NCBI GenBank assembly: GCA_002256685.1
Contig: NQJH01000020.1
Coordinates: 1 to 10,967 of the forward strand
Direction of reading: 5' to 3'
DNA length: 10,967 nucleotides
Source: Methylococcaceae bacterium NSP1-2
Lineage (GTDB): Bacteria > Pseudomonadota > Gammaproteobacteria > Methylococcales > Methylomonadaceae
Shown here: piece after piece, positions 5,044 through 10,967 of the stretch
How the letters are laid out: each line of letters opens with the position of its first letter
How positions within the stretch are numbered: position 1 is the stretch's first letter
Position numbers and translations under genes: made by a program
Notes under the pieces: model-generated
Databases searched by the model: none
What the model was told of the DNA's origin: nothing
The model's input: only the letters and a program-made list of their open reading frames with translations

Positions 5044-5787
5044 ATGCGAGTTTCCAGATTATATACAGCAATACCATTAGCTATCGACCAATACATTGAA
5101 CTCGATGATGACAACGCCCATTATGTAAGAACGGTGCTGCGACTAAAAAAAGATGCAAAGCTTATGATCTTTAATGGTAAAGGCGGGGAATATTCATGCA
5201 CTGTGGTCGAAGTGAGTCGAAAAACCGTGCGGTGTGCGATTGAGCAATGGCACGACCGTGGTGTGGAATCGCCGCTACAACTAACCTTGGGCTTAAGCAT
5301 TTCACGCGGTGATAGAATGGATTTATCAGTACAAAAATCTGTAGAGCTGGGCGTGAATCACATTACCCCATTATGTACAGAACGGTGTGTAGTACAGTTT
5401 AGTGTGGAAAAAAAATTACAACGTTTACAACACTGGCAAAAAATAGCGCAACATGCGGCTGAACAAAGCGGTAGAACTATGCTCCCAGAACTAACGGAAA
5501 TACATTATTTGCCAGATTGGTTAAATCACCAGCAAGGTTTGAAAGTATTTCTTGATCCCTATGCTAAAACTTCATTAGCCGAATTAAAACCTGAGAATAG
5601 AAAGGTCACGTTACTTGCAGGACCTGAAGGCGGGTTTAGTAATTCTGAACGCGATATGGCAACAGCAGCGGGGTTCATTCCCGTGCGTTTAGGCAGTCGT
5701 ATTTTAAGAACCGAAACCGCCTCATTGGCAGCCTTAGCCGCCGTACAAATGTTGTGGGGTGATTTTGGAGTGTTATCTGAAGATTAA
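5044..5787 (+). CDS. rsmE: 16S rRNA (uracil(1498)-N(3))-methyltransferase RsmE
   Basis: RsmE uses S-adenosylmethionine to methylate N3 of U1498 in 16S rRNA, in the assembled 30S subunit. The 247-residue product is close to the usual 243. Residues 1-72 are the PUA-like RNA-binding domain (MRVSRLYTAIPL, then HYVRTVLRLK). Residues from about 76 form the SPOUT/trefoil-knot methyltransferase domain, with KSVELGV (98-104), EQSGR (140-144), LLAGPEGGFS (190-199) and LGSRILRTETA (216-226), the SAM-binding knot. I chose ATG 5044 because RsmE proteins begin MR(V/I)xR and AAGGA lies five bases upstream. A TTG at 5011 would add 11 unconserved residues. The next gene starts four bases after the stop. Confidence 0.95.
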   Translation: MRVSRLYTAIPLAIDQYIELDDDNAHYVRTVLRLKKDAKLMIFNGKGGEYSCTVVEVSRKTVRCAIEQWHDRGVESPLQLTLGLSISRGDRMDLSVQKSVELGVNHITPLCTERCVVQFSVEKKLQRLQHWQKIAQHAAEQSGRTMLPELTEIHYLPDWLNHQQGLKVFLDPYAKTSLAELKPENRKVTLLAGPEGGFSNSERDMATAAGFIPVRLGSRILRTETASLAALAAVQMLWGDFGVLSED

Positions 5788-5791
5788 GCTA

Positions 5792-6718
5792 ATGAGGACA
5801 AATATCGCGGCGCGAATTTTACAAGCGAGCCAACAAAGCATACGCATTATTTTTTATGCCATCGTACCTTTACTGGTATTGCTTGCAGCCATATCCGTAT
5901 CCTGTATCATCGCTTTTTTTGTTATCAAAGGCATAGGTGATGTCGTACCATTTCAAAAAATAATTAGTAAATCAACCCAGCTACTGTTGATTTTGAGTAT
6001 TTTTCCTGCTATGAAAATACTGAATATTGATAAAGAACAGCTAGGTTTTGCTACACGTCCTGTATTTTTCAAGCAATTATTACAAGGTTTTGGCTTAGGT
6101 TTGTTGACTCTGCTACCGATTTTTATCGTGTTGTATGGTCTTAAAATCAATGTGTTTGATACGACAAAGCACTGGACAGTCAGTTTAGTGTTGGCAAAGC
6201 TCGCTTACACATTACTACTTGCCTTAATTATCTCATTGATTGAAGAGCCGTTATTTCGCGGCATACTCATTACTGGCTTAAGTAGAAAACTACCTATTGC
6301 TTTAGCGATTGTGGTTAGTGCAGTTTATTACTCCGCGCTACATTTTTTGGATAACAATGTTGTTATCGCTGTTCAGGATATTCATTTTTTTACTGGCTTT
6401 AAGTTATTGAAAGGTGCGTTTACTAATGTTTTGAACCCGATGATGTTTTCATCGTTTGTATCTTTGATGATGGTAGGTATTTTCTTAGGCATAGTCAGAA
6501 CACAGGCAAAAACTAGTTTAGGCTTATGTATCGGTTGTCATGCGTGTTGGGTGTGGCAAATTAAAATGAGTAAAATCTTCTTCGATACCAATTTATGGTC
6601 GGAATACATTTATCTAGTTGGCAATTATGATGCGATTGTTGGTCCTTTAGTGACAGGCTGGCTATTGTTCGAGATTATTAAATATTTTATTTATAAGTAC
6701 ATGACTAAATCGATGTAG
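5792..6718 (+). CDS. CPBP-family (CAAX protease/Abi) multi-pass membrane protein
   Basis: This 308-residue protein has about eight hydrophobic segments (about 20-45, 62-76, 97-116, 131-150, 168-185, 216-235, 243-257, 281-300). It carries the CPBP glutamic-type intramembrane protease signature: EEPLFRG (Glu151, Glu152, Arg156), YSALHF with His184, and GCHACWVW with His250. Family motif 2 is usually FxxxH; here the first position is Tyr. Members cleave prenylated or other membrane substrates, or act in bacteriocin immunity, but the substrate here is unknown. ATG 5792 is four bases after rsmE, with only a weak GAAGA before it. An upstream GTG (5759) would overlap rsmE. Co-transcription with rsmE is likely. 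It converges with the desulfurase gene, with 12 bp between stop codons and no visible terminator. Confidence 0.85.
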   Translation: MRTNIAARILQASQQSIRIIFYAIVPLLVLLAAISVSCIIAFFVIKGIGDVVPFQKIISKSTQLLLILSIFPAMKILNIDKEQLGFATRPVFFKQLLQGFGLGLLTLLPIFIVLYGLKINVFDTTKHWTVSLVLAKLAYTLLLALIISLIEEPLFRGILITGLSRKLPIALAIVVSAVYYSALHFLDNNVVIAVQDIHFFTGFKLLKGAFTNVLNPMMFSSFVSLMMVGIFLGIVRTQAKTSLGLCIGCHACWVWQIKMSKIFFDTNLWSEYIYLVGNYDAIVGPLVTGWLLFEIIKYFIYKYMTKSM

Positions 6719-6730
6719 TCGTTTTACCGT

Positions 6731-7837
6731 TTAAACTTGTCCGAATTGACGTAATTGCTCCACAAAGTCAACAATTTCAGTAGCAGTATTGTGAATGCCT
6801 AAACTAACGCGAACGGCTGTTTTTGCTTGTTTAGCGTCTATACCCATTGCCAGTAACACATAACTTGGTGTATTGCCGCCGCTTGCACAGGCTGAACCAC
6901 TGGACACCGCCATGCCTTTTTTATCCAGTTTCATGACCAGCATTTCACCGTCTATGCCATCAATACCGAATAACACCGTATTTGATAGCCTAGGTGCGTC
7001 TTGGGCAAAAATAGTCAGATGTGGAATGGTGAGTGTGTGTTGTTCTAGCAAGGTTCTAAGGGTAAGCAATCGTTCATTGCGTTCAACAAGTTCAATTTTT
7101 GCGAGTTCTGCCGCTTTACCAAAAGCCACGATGGCTGCAACATTTTCTGTCCCTGCCCTGAGATTTTGTTCCTGTCCGCCACCTCGTAACATCGGATTTA
7201 TGGTGATACCTCTACCAACAACCAACGCACCGCAACCTTTCGCTCCGTAAATTTTATGACTGGATAAAGTCATCAAATCGACATTTAACGAATCAAACAG
7301 GACGGGTATTTTACCCAAGGCTTGTACCGCATCGGTATGAACCGTTATGTGTTTGGCTTTTAACTGCTCGGCATAATGGGCGATGGGTTGAATAACCCCC
7401 GTTTCATTATTTGCCAGCATCATCGAAACCAGTTTAGGCGAATACTGAATAAGCTGATTAATTGCATCCTGAGTAATGAGTCCATTGCTATCTACATTTA
7501 TCATCGCCAATTCATGCCCTTGATTTTTTAAATGCAGGGCAGGTTCGATAATAGAGGGGTGTTCAATGGCAGATACCGCTAGTTTGGATGGTTCAGTCAG
7601 TGTTGCCAAAGCGAGATTATTGGCTTCAGTACCACCGCTAGTAAAAATAATTTGTACAGCAGATACCCCAACCAGTGCGGCGACTTGTTCCCGGGCGGTA
7701 TCAATTGCACTGCGAACAAGCCTTCCGTGACGGTATAAACTGGAGGGATTACCGTAGTAGGTTTTCAGAAAAGGCAGCATCGCTTCCAACACCCGCTCAT
7801 CGAGCGGTGTGGTGGCATTATGATCGAGGTAGATCAT
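6731..7837 (-). CDS. Cysteine desulfurase, NifS/IscS family, short form
   Basis: This is a PLP enzyme that takes sulfur from cysteine as a persulfide for Fe-S clusters, thiolation or other acceptors. Landmarks: YLDHNATTP at 3-11, GGTEANN (68-74), His93 stacking on PLP, NNETG (143-147), HTDAVQ (167-172), the PLP lysine Lys195 in SSHK, the RAGTEN block (227-232) and the active-site Cys317 in SSGSACASGG. At 368 residues it is about 35 shorter than IscS or NifS. The chain stops at QLRQFGQV and lacks the C-terminal tail that docks IscU in IscS. The ATG overlaps the iscR stop by four bases (ATGA), so the two are translationally coupled. It is last gene of the unit; iscU does not follow. Whether it is the housekeeping IscS cannot be told, so I give no symbol. 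Confidence 0.92.
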   Translation of the reverse strand: MIYLDHNATTPLDERVLEAMLPFLKTYYGNPSSLYRHGRLVRSAIDTAREQVAALVGVSAVQIIFTSGGTEANNLALATLTEPSKLAVSAIEHPSIIEPALHLKNQGHELAMINVDSNGLITQDAINQLIQYSPKLVSMMLANNETGVIQPIAHYAEQLKAKHITVHTDAVQALGKIPVLFDSLNVDLMTLSSHKIYGAKGCGALVVGRGITINPMLRGGGQEQNLRAGTENVAAIVAFGKAAELAKIELVERNERLLTLRTLLEQHTLTIPHLTIFAQDAPRLSNTVLFGIDGIDGEMLVMKLDKKGMAVSSGSACASGGNTPSYVLLAMGIDAKQAKTAVRVSLGIHNTATEIVDFVEQLRQFGQV

Positions 7838-8325
7838 TTAATATCGTTCATTAAATCGGCGTGATTACGAATTTCAATGACTTGTCGCGCTTCTTGATTT
7901 TGTCTTTCAGCGACTTCTTGTACGCGACCTTTTGCGAGTAGATCAGCTAGGGTAATCTGTTGTAAATAACTTTTAATGTGATCACCTAAATCCATCCATA
8001 AATCGTGTGTTAAACACGCGTGGTGTTTTTGGCAATTGGCTTCACCGCCGCATTTGGTCGCATCAATACGTTCACCAACCGCAGCCACAATCTCAGCAAT
8101 ACTAATGTCACAAGCATTACTGCAAAGACTATAACCACCACCTGGTCCACGCACACCTTTGACCAAATTTGCGCGGCGCAAACGGGCAAATAATTGTTCC
8201 AAATAAGAAAGAGAAATAGTTTGACGAGCGGCTATGTCGATTAGAGTTACTGGCTTTAATTGACTATGAAAAGCCAAATCAAGCATTGCAGTCACGGCAT
8301 AGCGTCCTTTAGAGGTTAAACGCAT
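7834..8325 (-). CDS. iscR: Fe-S cluster-sensing Rrf2-family regulator IscR
   Basis: IscR represses isc-type operons when it holds a [2Fe-2S] cluster. The 163-residue product matches E. coli IscR (162) and shares its numbering: ligands Cys92, Cys98, Cys104 and His107 are all present (KCGGEANCQKHHACLTH). The N-terminal winged helix begins MRLTSKGRYAVTAMLDLA and includes the recognition helix region around ISLSYLEQLFARLRRANLV, followed by the wing (RGPGGGYSL). ATG 8325 is preceded by AAGGTGAT at proper distance. An alternative GTG (8332-8334) is part of that ribosome binding site and would add three odd residues. Its own promoter carries an IscR-like site, so autorepression is expected. It overlaps the desulfurase start by four bases. 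Confidence 0.96.
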   Translation of the reverse strand: MRLTSKGRYAVTAMLDLAFHSQLKPVTLIDIAARQTISLSYLEQLFARLRRANLVKGVRGPGGGYSLCSNACDISIAEIVAAVGERIDATKCGGEANCQKHHACLTHDLWMDLGDHIKSYLQQITLADLLAKGRVQEVAERQNQEARQVIEIRNHADLMNDIK

Positions 8326-8361
8326 AAAAATCACCTTATAAAAATAATGTTAAGAATCACT

Positions 8362-8389
8362 ACTATACTTAACCTAGTAAAATAGTCAA
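8362..8389 (-). promoter_or_regulatory. Sigma70 promoter of iscR-desulfurase
   Basis: On the minus strand TTGACT (8384-8389) is separated by 16 bp from TATAGT (8362-8367). Both hexamers match consensus at five of six positions. Initiation would be near 8355, giving a leader of about 30 nt. It separates iscR from the upstream cysE. Confidence 0.75.
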
Positions 8390-8393
8390 CTAA
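8369..8393 (-). promoter_or_regulatory. Predicted IscR type 1 operator
   Basis: The minus-strand 25-mer begins TTAGTTGACTATTTTACT. Compared by eye with the E. coli type 1 consensus (ATAsyyGACTrwwwyAGTCrrsTAT), it agrees at about 20 of 25 positions, including the whole GACT half. It covers the -35 and most of the spacer, where a bound [2Fe-2S]-IscR would block RNA polymerase. Confidence 0.7.
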
Positions 8394-8405
8394 TACAAAC
8401 TTGTT

Positions 8406-9164
8406 CTAAGTATTCGATTTATAACTATCTTCAATTTCACAGCCATTCAGTGTACAAATAGGCGTTTCTGTGCAATCAATACCTGCCTTGTTCAATGCTG
8501 TTTGCAGAATGACTATTTGTTTATCCAGTGTCTGAATATGATCTAGCATCCGATTAATAGCATAGGCAATAGGGTCGGGCATATCGGCAGTCATGCCGTA
8601 AGCATTAAAACCTATTTTGTTGGCTATTTCACTAAGGTCGGCTTTTTTGTCTTTGTTATCAATAATATGGGCGGGAATCCCCACCACTGTCGCACCCGCA
8701 GGGACGGATTTTAATACCACTGAATTTGAGCCTACTCTCGCGCCTGTACCGATTTCGATAGGTCCTAATACCTTCGCACCGGCACCAATGACCACACCAT
8801 TATGCAAGGTTGGATGACGCTTGCCTTTATTCCAAGTCGTTCCGCCTAGGGTAACGCCGTGATATAGCGTGCAGTCATCACCAATAATGGCGGTTTCCCC
8901 AATCACGACCCCCATGCCATGATCGATAAAAAACCGTCGTCCAATAACCGCACCCGGATGAATTTCAATCCCCGTCAACCAGCGACTTAAATGGGCAATA
9001 AACCGCGCTAACCATTTAAACCCCGCATTCCAGCAACTGTGACTCAAGCGGTGAATCAAAACAGCATGAATACCCGGATAGGTGGTGATGATTTCAAATA
9101 CCGATTGTGCCGCAGGATCACGCGCAAAGATAGACGCAATATCTTCTTTTAGCCGGTTTAACAT
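8406..9164 (-). CDS. cysE: Serine O-acetyltransferase
   Basis: CysE makes O-acetylserine from serine and acetyl-CoA, the committed step of cysteine synthesis. The 252-residue protein has a helical N-terminus (1-65) and a left-handed beta-helix of hexapeptide repeats (about 66-165). The helix includes IEIHPGAVIG, DHGMGVVIGET with the catalytic Asp81-His82 pair, YHGVTLGGT, and KRHPTLHNGVVIGAGAKVLG with His117. The N-terminal part is shorter than in E. coli CysE (273), as in the EpsC-like group. The tail from about 196 looks coiled-coil and ends in a Cys-containing stretch (Cys231, Cys237, Cys242). The ATG lies within the end of trmJ (ATGTTAA overlap) and is preceded by AGAGG. Adjacent iscR and desulfurase suggest that cysteine supply is linked to sulfur mobilisation. 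Confidence 0.95.
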   Translation of the reverse strand: MLNRLKEDIASIFARDPAAQSVFEIITTYPGIHAVLIHRLSHSCWNAGFKWLARFIAHLSRWLTGIEIHPGAVIGRRFFIDHGMGVVIGETAIIGDDCTLYHGVTLGGTTWNKGKRHPTLHNGVVIGAGAKVLGPIEIGTGARVGSNSVVLKSVPAGATVVGIPAHIIDNKDKKADLSEIANKIGFNAYGMTADMPDPIAYAINRMLDHIQTLDKQIVILQTALNKAGIDCTETPICTLNGCEIEDSYKSNT

Positions 9165-9895
9165 TCGTCATGCCTCTTATTGTGATTTTGTGACATTCGT
9201 AAAATACCTCTGAGAATATCCAGTTCCTTAGTATCCAACAGGGTTCGATTAAAAATTCGCCGCAAACGGCGCATAATCGATTTTGATTTATCGGGGTGCA
9301 TAAAACCAATATCGACAAGAGTTTGGTGTAAATGTTCATAAAAAGAGTCCATTTGTGCAGCGGATGCTAAAGGCTGATCGCCTTTATCACCCACCAAAAC
9401 GTCTGATTGCAAACCAGTGGCGACAAATAACTCATAACAAACGACTTGTACGGCGGCGGCGATATTTAATGAACTGTATTCACTATTACAAGGGATACGC
9501 AGCAAAAAATGACACAAATCTAATTCATGATTTTTTAAGCCAGAATTTTCTCGACCAAATACAATAGCTACTTTATGCTGGGGTTCATGTAGCACCACTT
9601 TTTCAGCGCATTGTCTAGGGGTTAGTTCGGGCCAACTAATGGTTCGACCTCGCGCACTCGCCCCAATTACCAACTGACAATCTGCCACTGCTTCTGGCAA
9701 ACTTTGATAGATCGTTGCTCTCGCTAATAGATCATCAGCCCCTGATGCTCTTGCTGTTGCCTCAGCACAGGGAAATAATTTAGGCTTGACCAAACACAAA
9801 TTAGTTATTTTCATGTTCTTCATCGCCCGCGCTACTGCACCGATGTTGCCAGAATGTGACGTTTCAACGAGAACAATTTTTATATGAGACAGCAA
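9158..9895 (-). CDS. trmJ: tRNA (cytidine/uridine-2'-O-)-methyltransferase TrmJ
   Basis: TrmJ 2'-O-methylates position 32 of several tRNAs using SAM. The 245-residue product fits E. coli TrmJ (246). Key blocks: IVLVETSHSGNIGAVARAMK (7-26, with Arg23), IGASARGRT (77-85, Arg82/Arg84), VFGRENSGL (112-120) and NSEYSSLNIAAAVQ (137-150), the SPOUT knot with the catalytic Ser. The C-terminal region to residue 245 is the TrmJ-specific extension (RRLRRIFNR). I place the start at TTG 9895: it gives MLSHIKIVLVETSH, which lines up with E. coli MLQNIRIVLVETSH, and AAAGGA lies seven bases upstream. A TTG at 9961 would add 22 unconserved residues. The stop overlaps the cysE start, so the two are probably coupled. 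Confidence 0.92.
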   Translation of the reverse strand: MLSHIKIVLVETSHSGNIGAVARAMKNMKITNLCLVKPKLFPCAEATARASGADDLLARATIYQSLPEAVADCQLVIGASARGRTISWPELTPRQCAEKVVLHEPQHKVAIVFGRENSGLKNHELDLCHFLLRIPCNSEYSSLNIAAAVQVVCYELFVATGLQSDVLVGDKGDQPLASAAQMDSFYEHLHQTLVDIGFMHPDKSKSIMRRLRRIFNRTLLDTKELDILRGILRMSQNHNKRHDEC

Positions 9896-9971
9896 GGTCT
9901 TGTCCTTTAAGGTAAAAAAAGTGGCAAGTCTATCAAAAATCACTGCCAACTTCCCAAGCAAACGCGTGGAA

Positions 9972-10967
9972 CTATGATTTTGTAGCCTTAACCAGTTCAG
10001 TCACAGCGATATAATTGGTCTTACCCGTTGCCATTACGGGGATTGCATCCACAATGATAATTTTCTTAGGTAAACTGATAGCAGCCACGCCTTGTGAAGC
10101 GGCGGCTAATTGTTGTACAGTCGCTTGTTTTTGCGTGGTGACTAAAATCACTTGTTCACCTTTTTTGGGATCAGGCAAACTAATTGCCGCGTGATGGGCA
10201 TCGGGCCACGCATTTGTAGCGAGGGTTTCGACCGCCGTTAAGGACACCATTTCGCCACTGACTTTAGCAAAGCGTTTGCTACGTCCGCGTATGCTAATAA
10301 AGCCCTCTTCATCCACATGCACAATATCACCGGTGTCATACCAACCGTCACCATAAGTTGATTTGGGCGGTACTAACACGCCAGGGTTATCGGCTAATAA
10401 ATAACCTAGCATAATGTTAGGTCCTTTAACGTGTAACTGACCTGCGTCTTCGATGCCTTCAATCGGCTCAAGTTTATATTCCATTGCGGGCATAAAACGA
10501 CCCACTGTTCCTGCTTTGTAATACATTGGCGTATTCACGGAAGTAATAGGCGTAGTTTCTGTCGCGCCATAACCTTCCAATACGCGAATACCGAACTTAT
10601 CCGCCCAGAGTTGGCGCGTAGTTTCTTGCAGTTTTTCTGCACCTGCGACGACATAACGCATATTAAAGAAGTCATAAGGGTGGGCTTTTTTCGCATACGC
10701 CGCTAAAAAAGTATTGGTGCCGAACATGATCGTAGCGTGCAGTTCATACGCCATTTCAGGAATGATGGCGTAGTGTAACGGTGTTGGATAAAAGAATACT
10801 TTCATGCCATTCAAAATTGGTAACATCGTACCGACAGTAAAGCCAAAGGAATGAAACATCGGCAGAAAGTTCAACACCACGTCTTGGGCATTAAAACTGA
10901 TACTGGCTTCTAATTGTTTCAGATTGGCTAGCACGTTAGCATGAGATAACACCACGCCTTTGGGTAC
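9972..10967 (-). CDS. aas: Acyl-ACP synthetase domain of Aas-type protein (5' end outside window)
   Basis: The 331 residues in view are the C-terminal two thirds of an AMP-forming acyl-CoA/acyl-ACP synthetase. They match the synthetase half of E. coli Aas block by block: PKGVVLSH (end of the P-loop motif), LPMFHSFGFTVG, FFYPTPLHY, the stretch MRYVVAGAEKLQETTRQLWA, LEGYGATETTPITS (A5 motif), GWYDTGDI (A7), GRSKRFAKVSGEMVSL (A8) and GKTNY (A10, with the catalytic Lys). Aas recycles lysophospholipids by activating free fatty acids on ACP and transferring them at the inner membrane. The acyltransferase (PlsC-like) half would lie beyond 10967 and cannot be confirmed, so a stand-alone synthetase is possible. 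trmJ follows after 76 bp in the same direction. Confidence 0.85.
   Translation of the reverse strand, partial: VPKGVVLSHANVLANLKQLEASISFNAQDVVLNFLPMFHSFGFTVGTMLPILNGMKVFFYPTPLHYAIIPEMAYELHATIMFGTNTFLAAYAKKAHPYDFFNMRYVVAGAEKLQETTRQLWADKFGIRVLEGYGATETTPITSVNTPMYYKAGTVGRFMPAMEYKLEPIEGIEDAGQLHVKGPNIMLGYLLADNPGVLVPPKSTYGDGWYDTGDIVHVDEEGFISIRGRSKRFAKVSGEMVSLTAVETLATNAWPDAHHAAISLPDPKKGEQVILVTTQKQATVQQLAAASQGVAAISLPKKIIIVDAIPVMATGKTNYIAVTELVKATKS

Noticed and set aside
6873..7250. 125-residue open frame antisense to the desulfurase
   Set aside because: This is a shadow frame; the desulfurase on the other strand has all its catalytic motifs.
9118..9567. Open frames at 9118-9339 (minus) and 9355-9567 (plus)
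   Set aside because: Both are shadows of cysE and trmJ in other frames, with no family resemblance.
1..10967. tRNA or rRNA genes, CRISPR arrays, prophage or defence islands
   Set aside because: Apart from the IS remnants, all long frames belong to known housekeeping or methane-oxidation genes; I saw no cloverleaf, rRNA-like segment or spaced repeats.

Overview
This window comes from a low-GC gammaproteobacterial (type I, Methylococcales) methanotroph. The main evidence is a complete pmoCAB operon for particulate methane monooxygenase (pMMO). Its PmoA and PmoB have the lengths and residue numbering of the Methylococcus type, with no offset at Glu195 of PmoA or His33/48/137/139 of PmoB. The neighbours (rsmE, trmJ, cysE, iscR, aas) are also gammaproteobacterial. 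I cannot name the genus from sequence alone.

Layout. Positions 1-219 are the 3' end of an IS200/IS605-family element: the TnpB C-terminus plus the right-end hairpin. It is followed by a 28-bp perfect inverted repeat (246-310) and a small exported ComEA-like helix-hairpin-helix protein (325-678, minus). Positions about 858-1402 are transposon debris. A C-terminal IS200 TnpA fragment with its right-end hairpins (minus strand, one nonsense codon) is fused to the C-terminal end of an IS1-family transposase (plus strand). Positions 1403-1740 hold the pmo promoter and leader. pmoC, pmoA and pmoB (1741-4686) follow, each with a strong ribosome binding site, with stem-loops in the leader and in both intergenic gaps, and a strong intrinsic terminator at 4731-4766. 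Positions 4767-5043 show nothing clear.

Next come rsmE (16S rRNA m3U1498 methyltransferase) and a CPBP-family membrane protein, co-oriented and almost touching. From 6731 to the right edge everything is on the minus strand, in transcription order: aas (3' part only), trmJ, cysE, iscR and a NifS/IscS-like cysteine desulfurase. The cysE-iscR gap carries a good sigma70 promoter overlapped by a near-consensus IscR type 1 site, so iscR and the desulfurase are probably repressed by [2Fe-2S]-IscR. cysE (cysteine synthesis), iscR (Fe-S sensing) and the desulfurase (sulfur mobilisation) form a sulfur/Fe-S theme. However, iscU, iscA, hscBA and fdx do not follow, and the desulfurase lacks the C-terminal tail that IscS uses to dock IscU.

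I did not find a convincing undescribed multi-gene system. The points most worth a second look are the 28-bp palindrome, the chimeric IS junction upstream of pmoCAB, the RNA structures within pmoCAB, the Tyr at PmoB position 72, and the shortened isc cluster.
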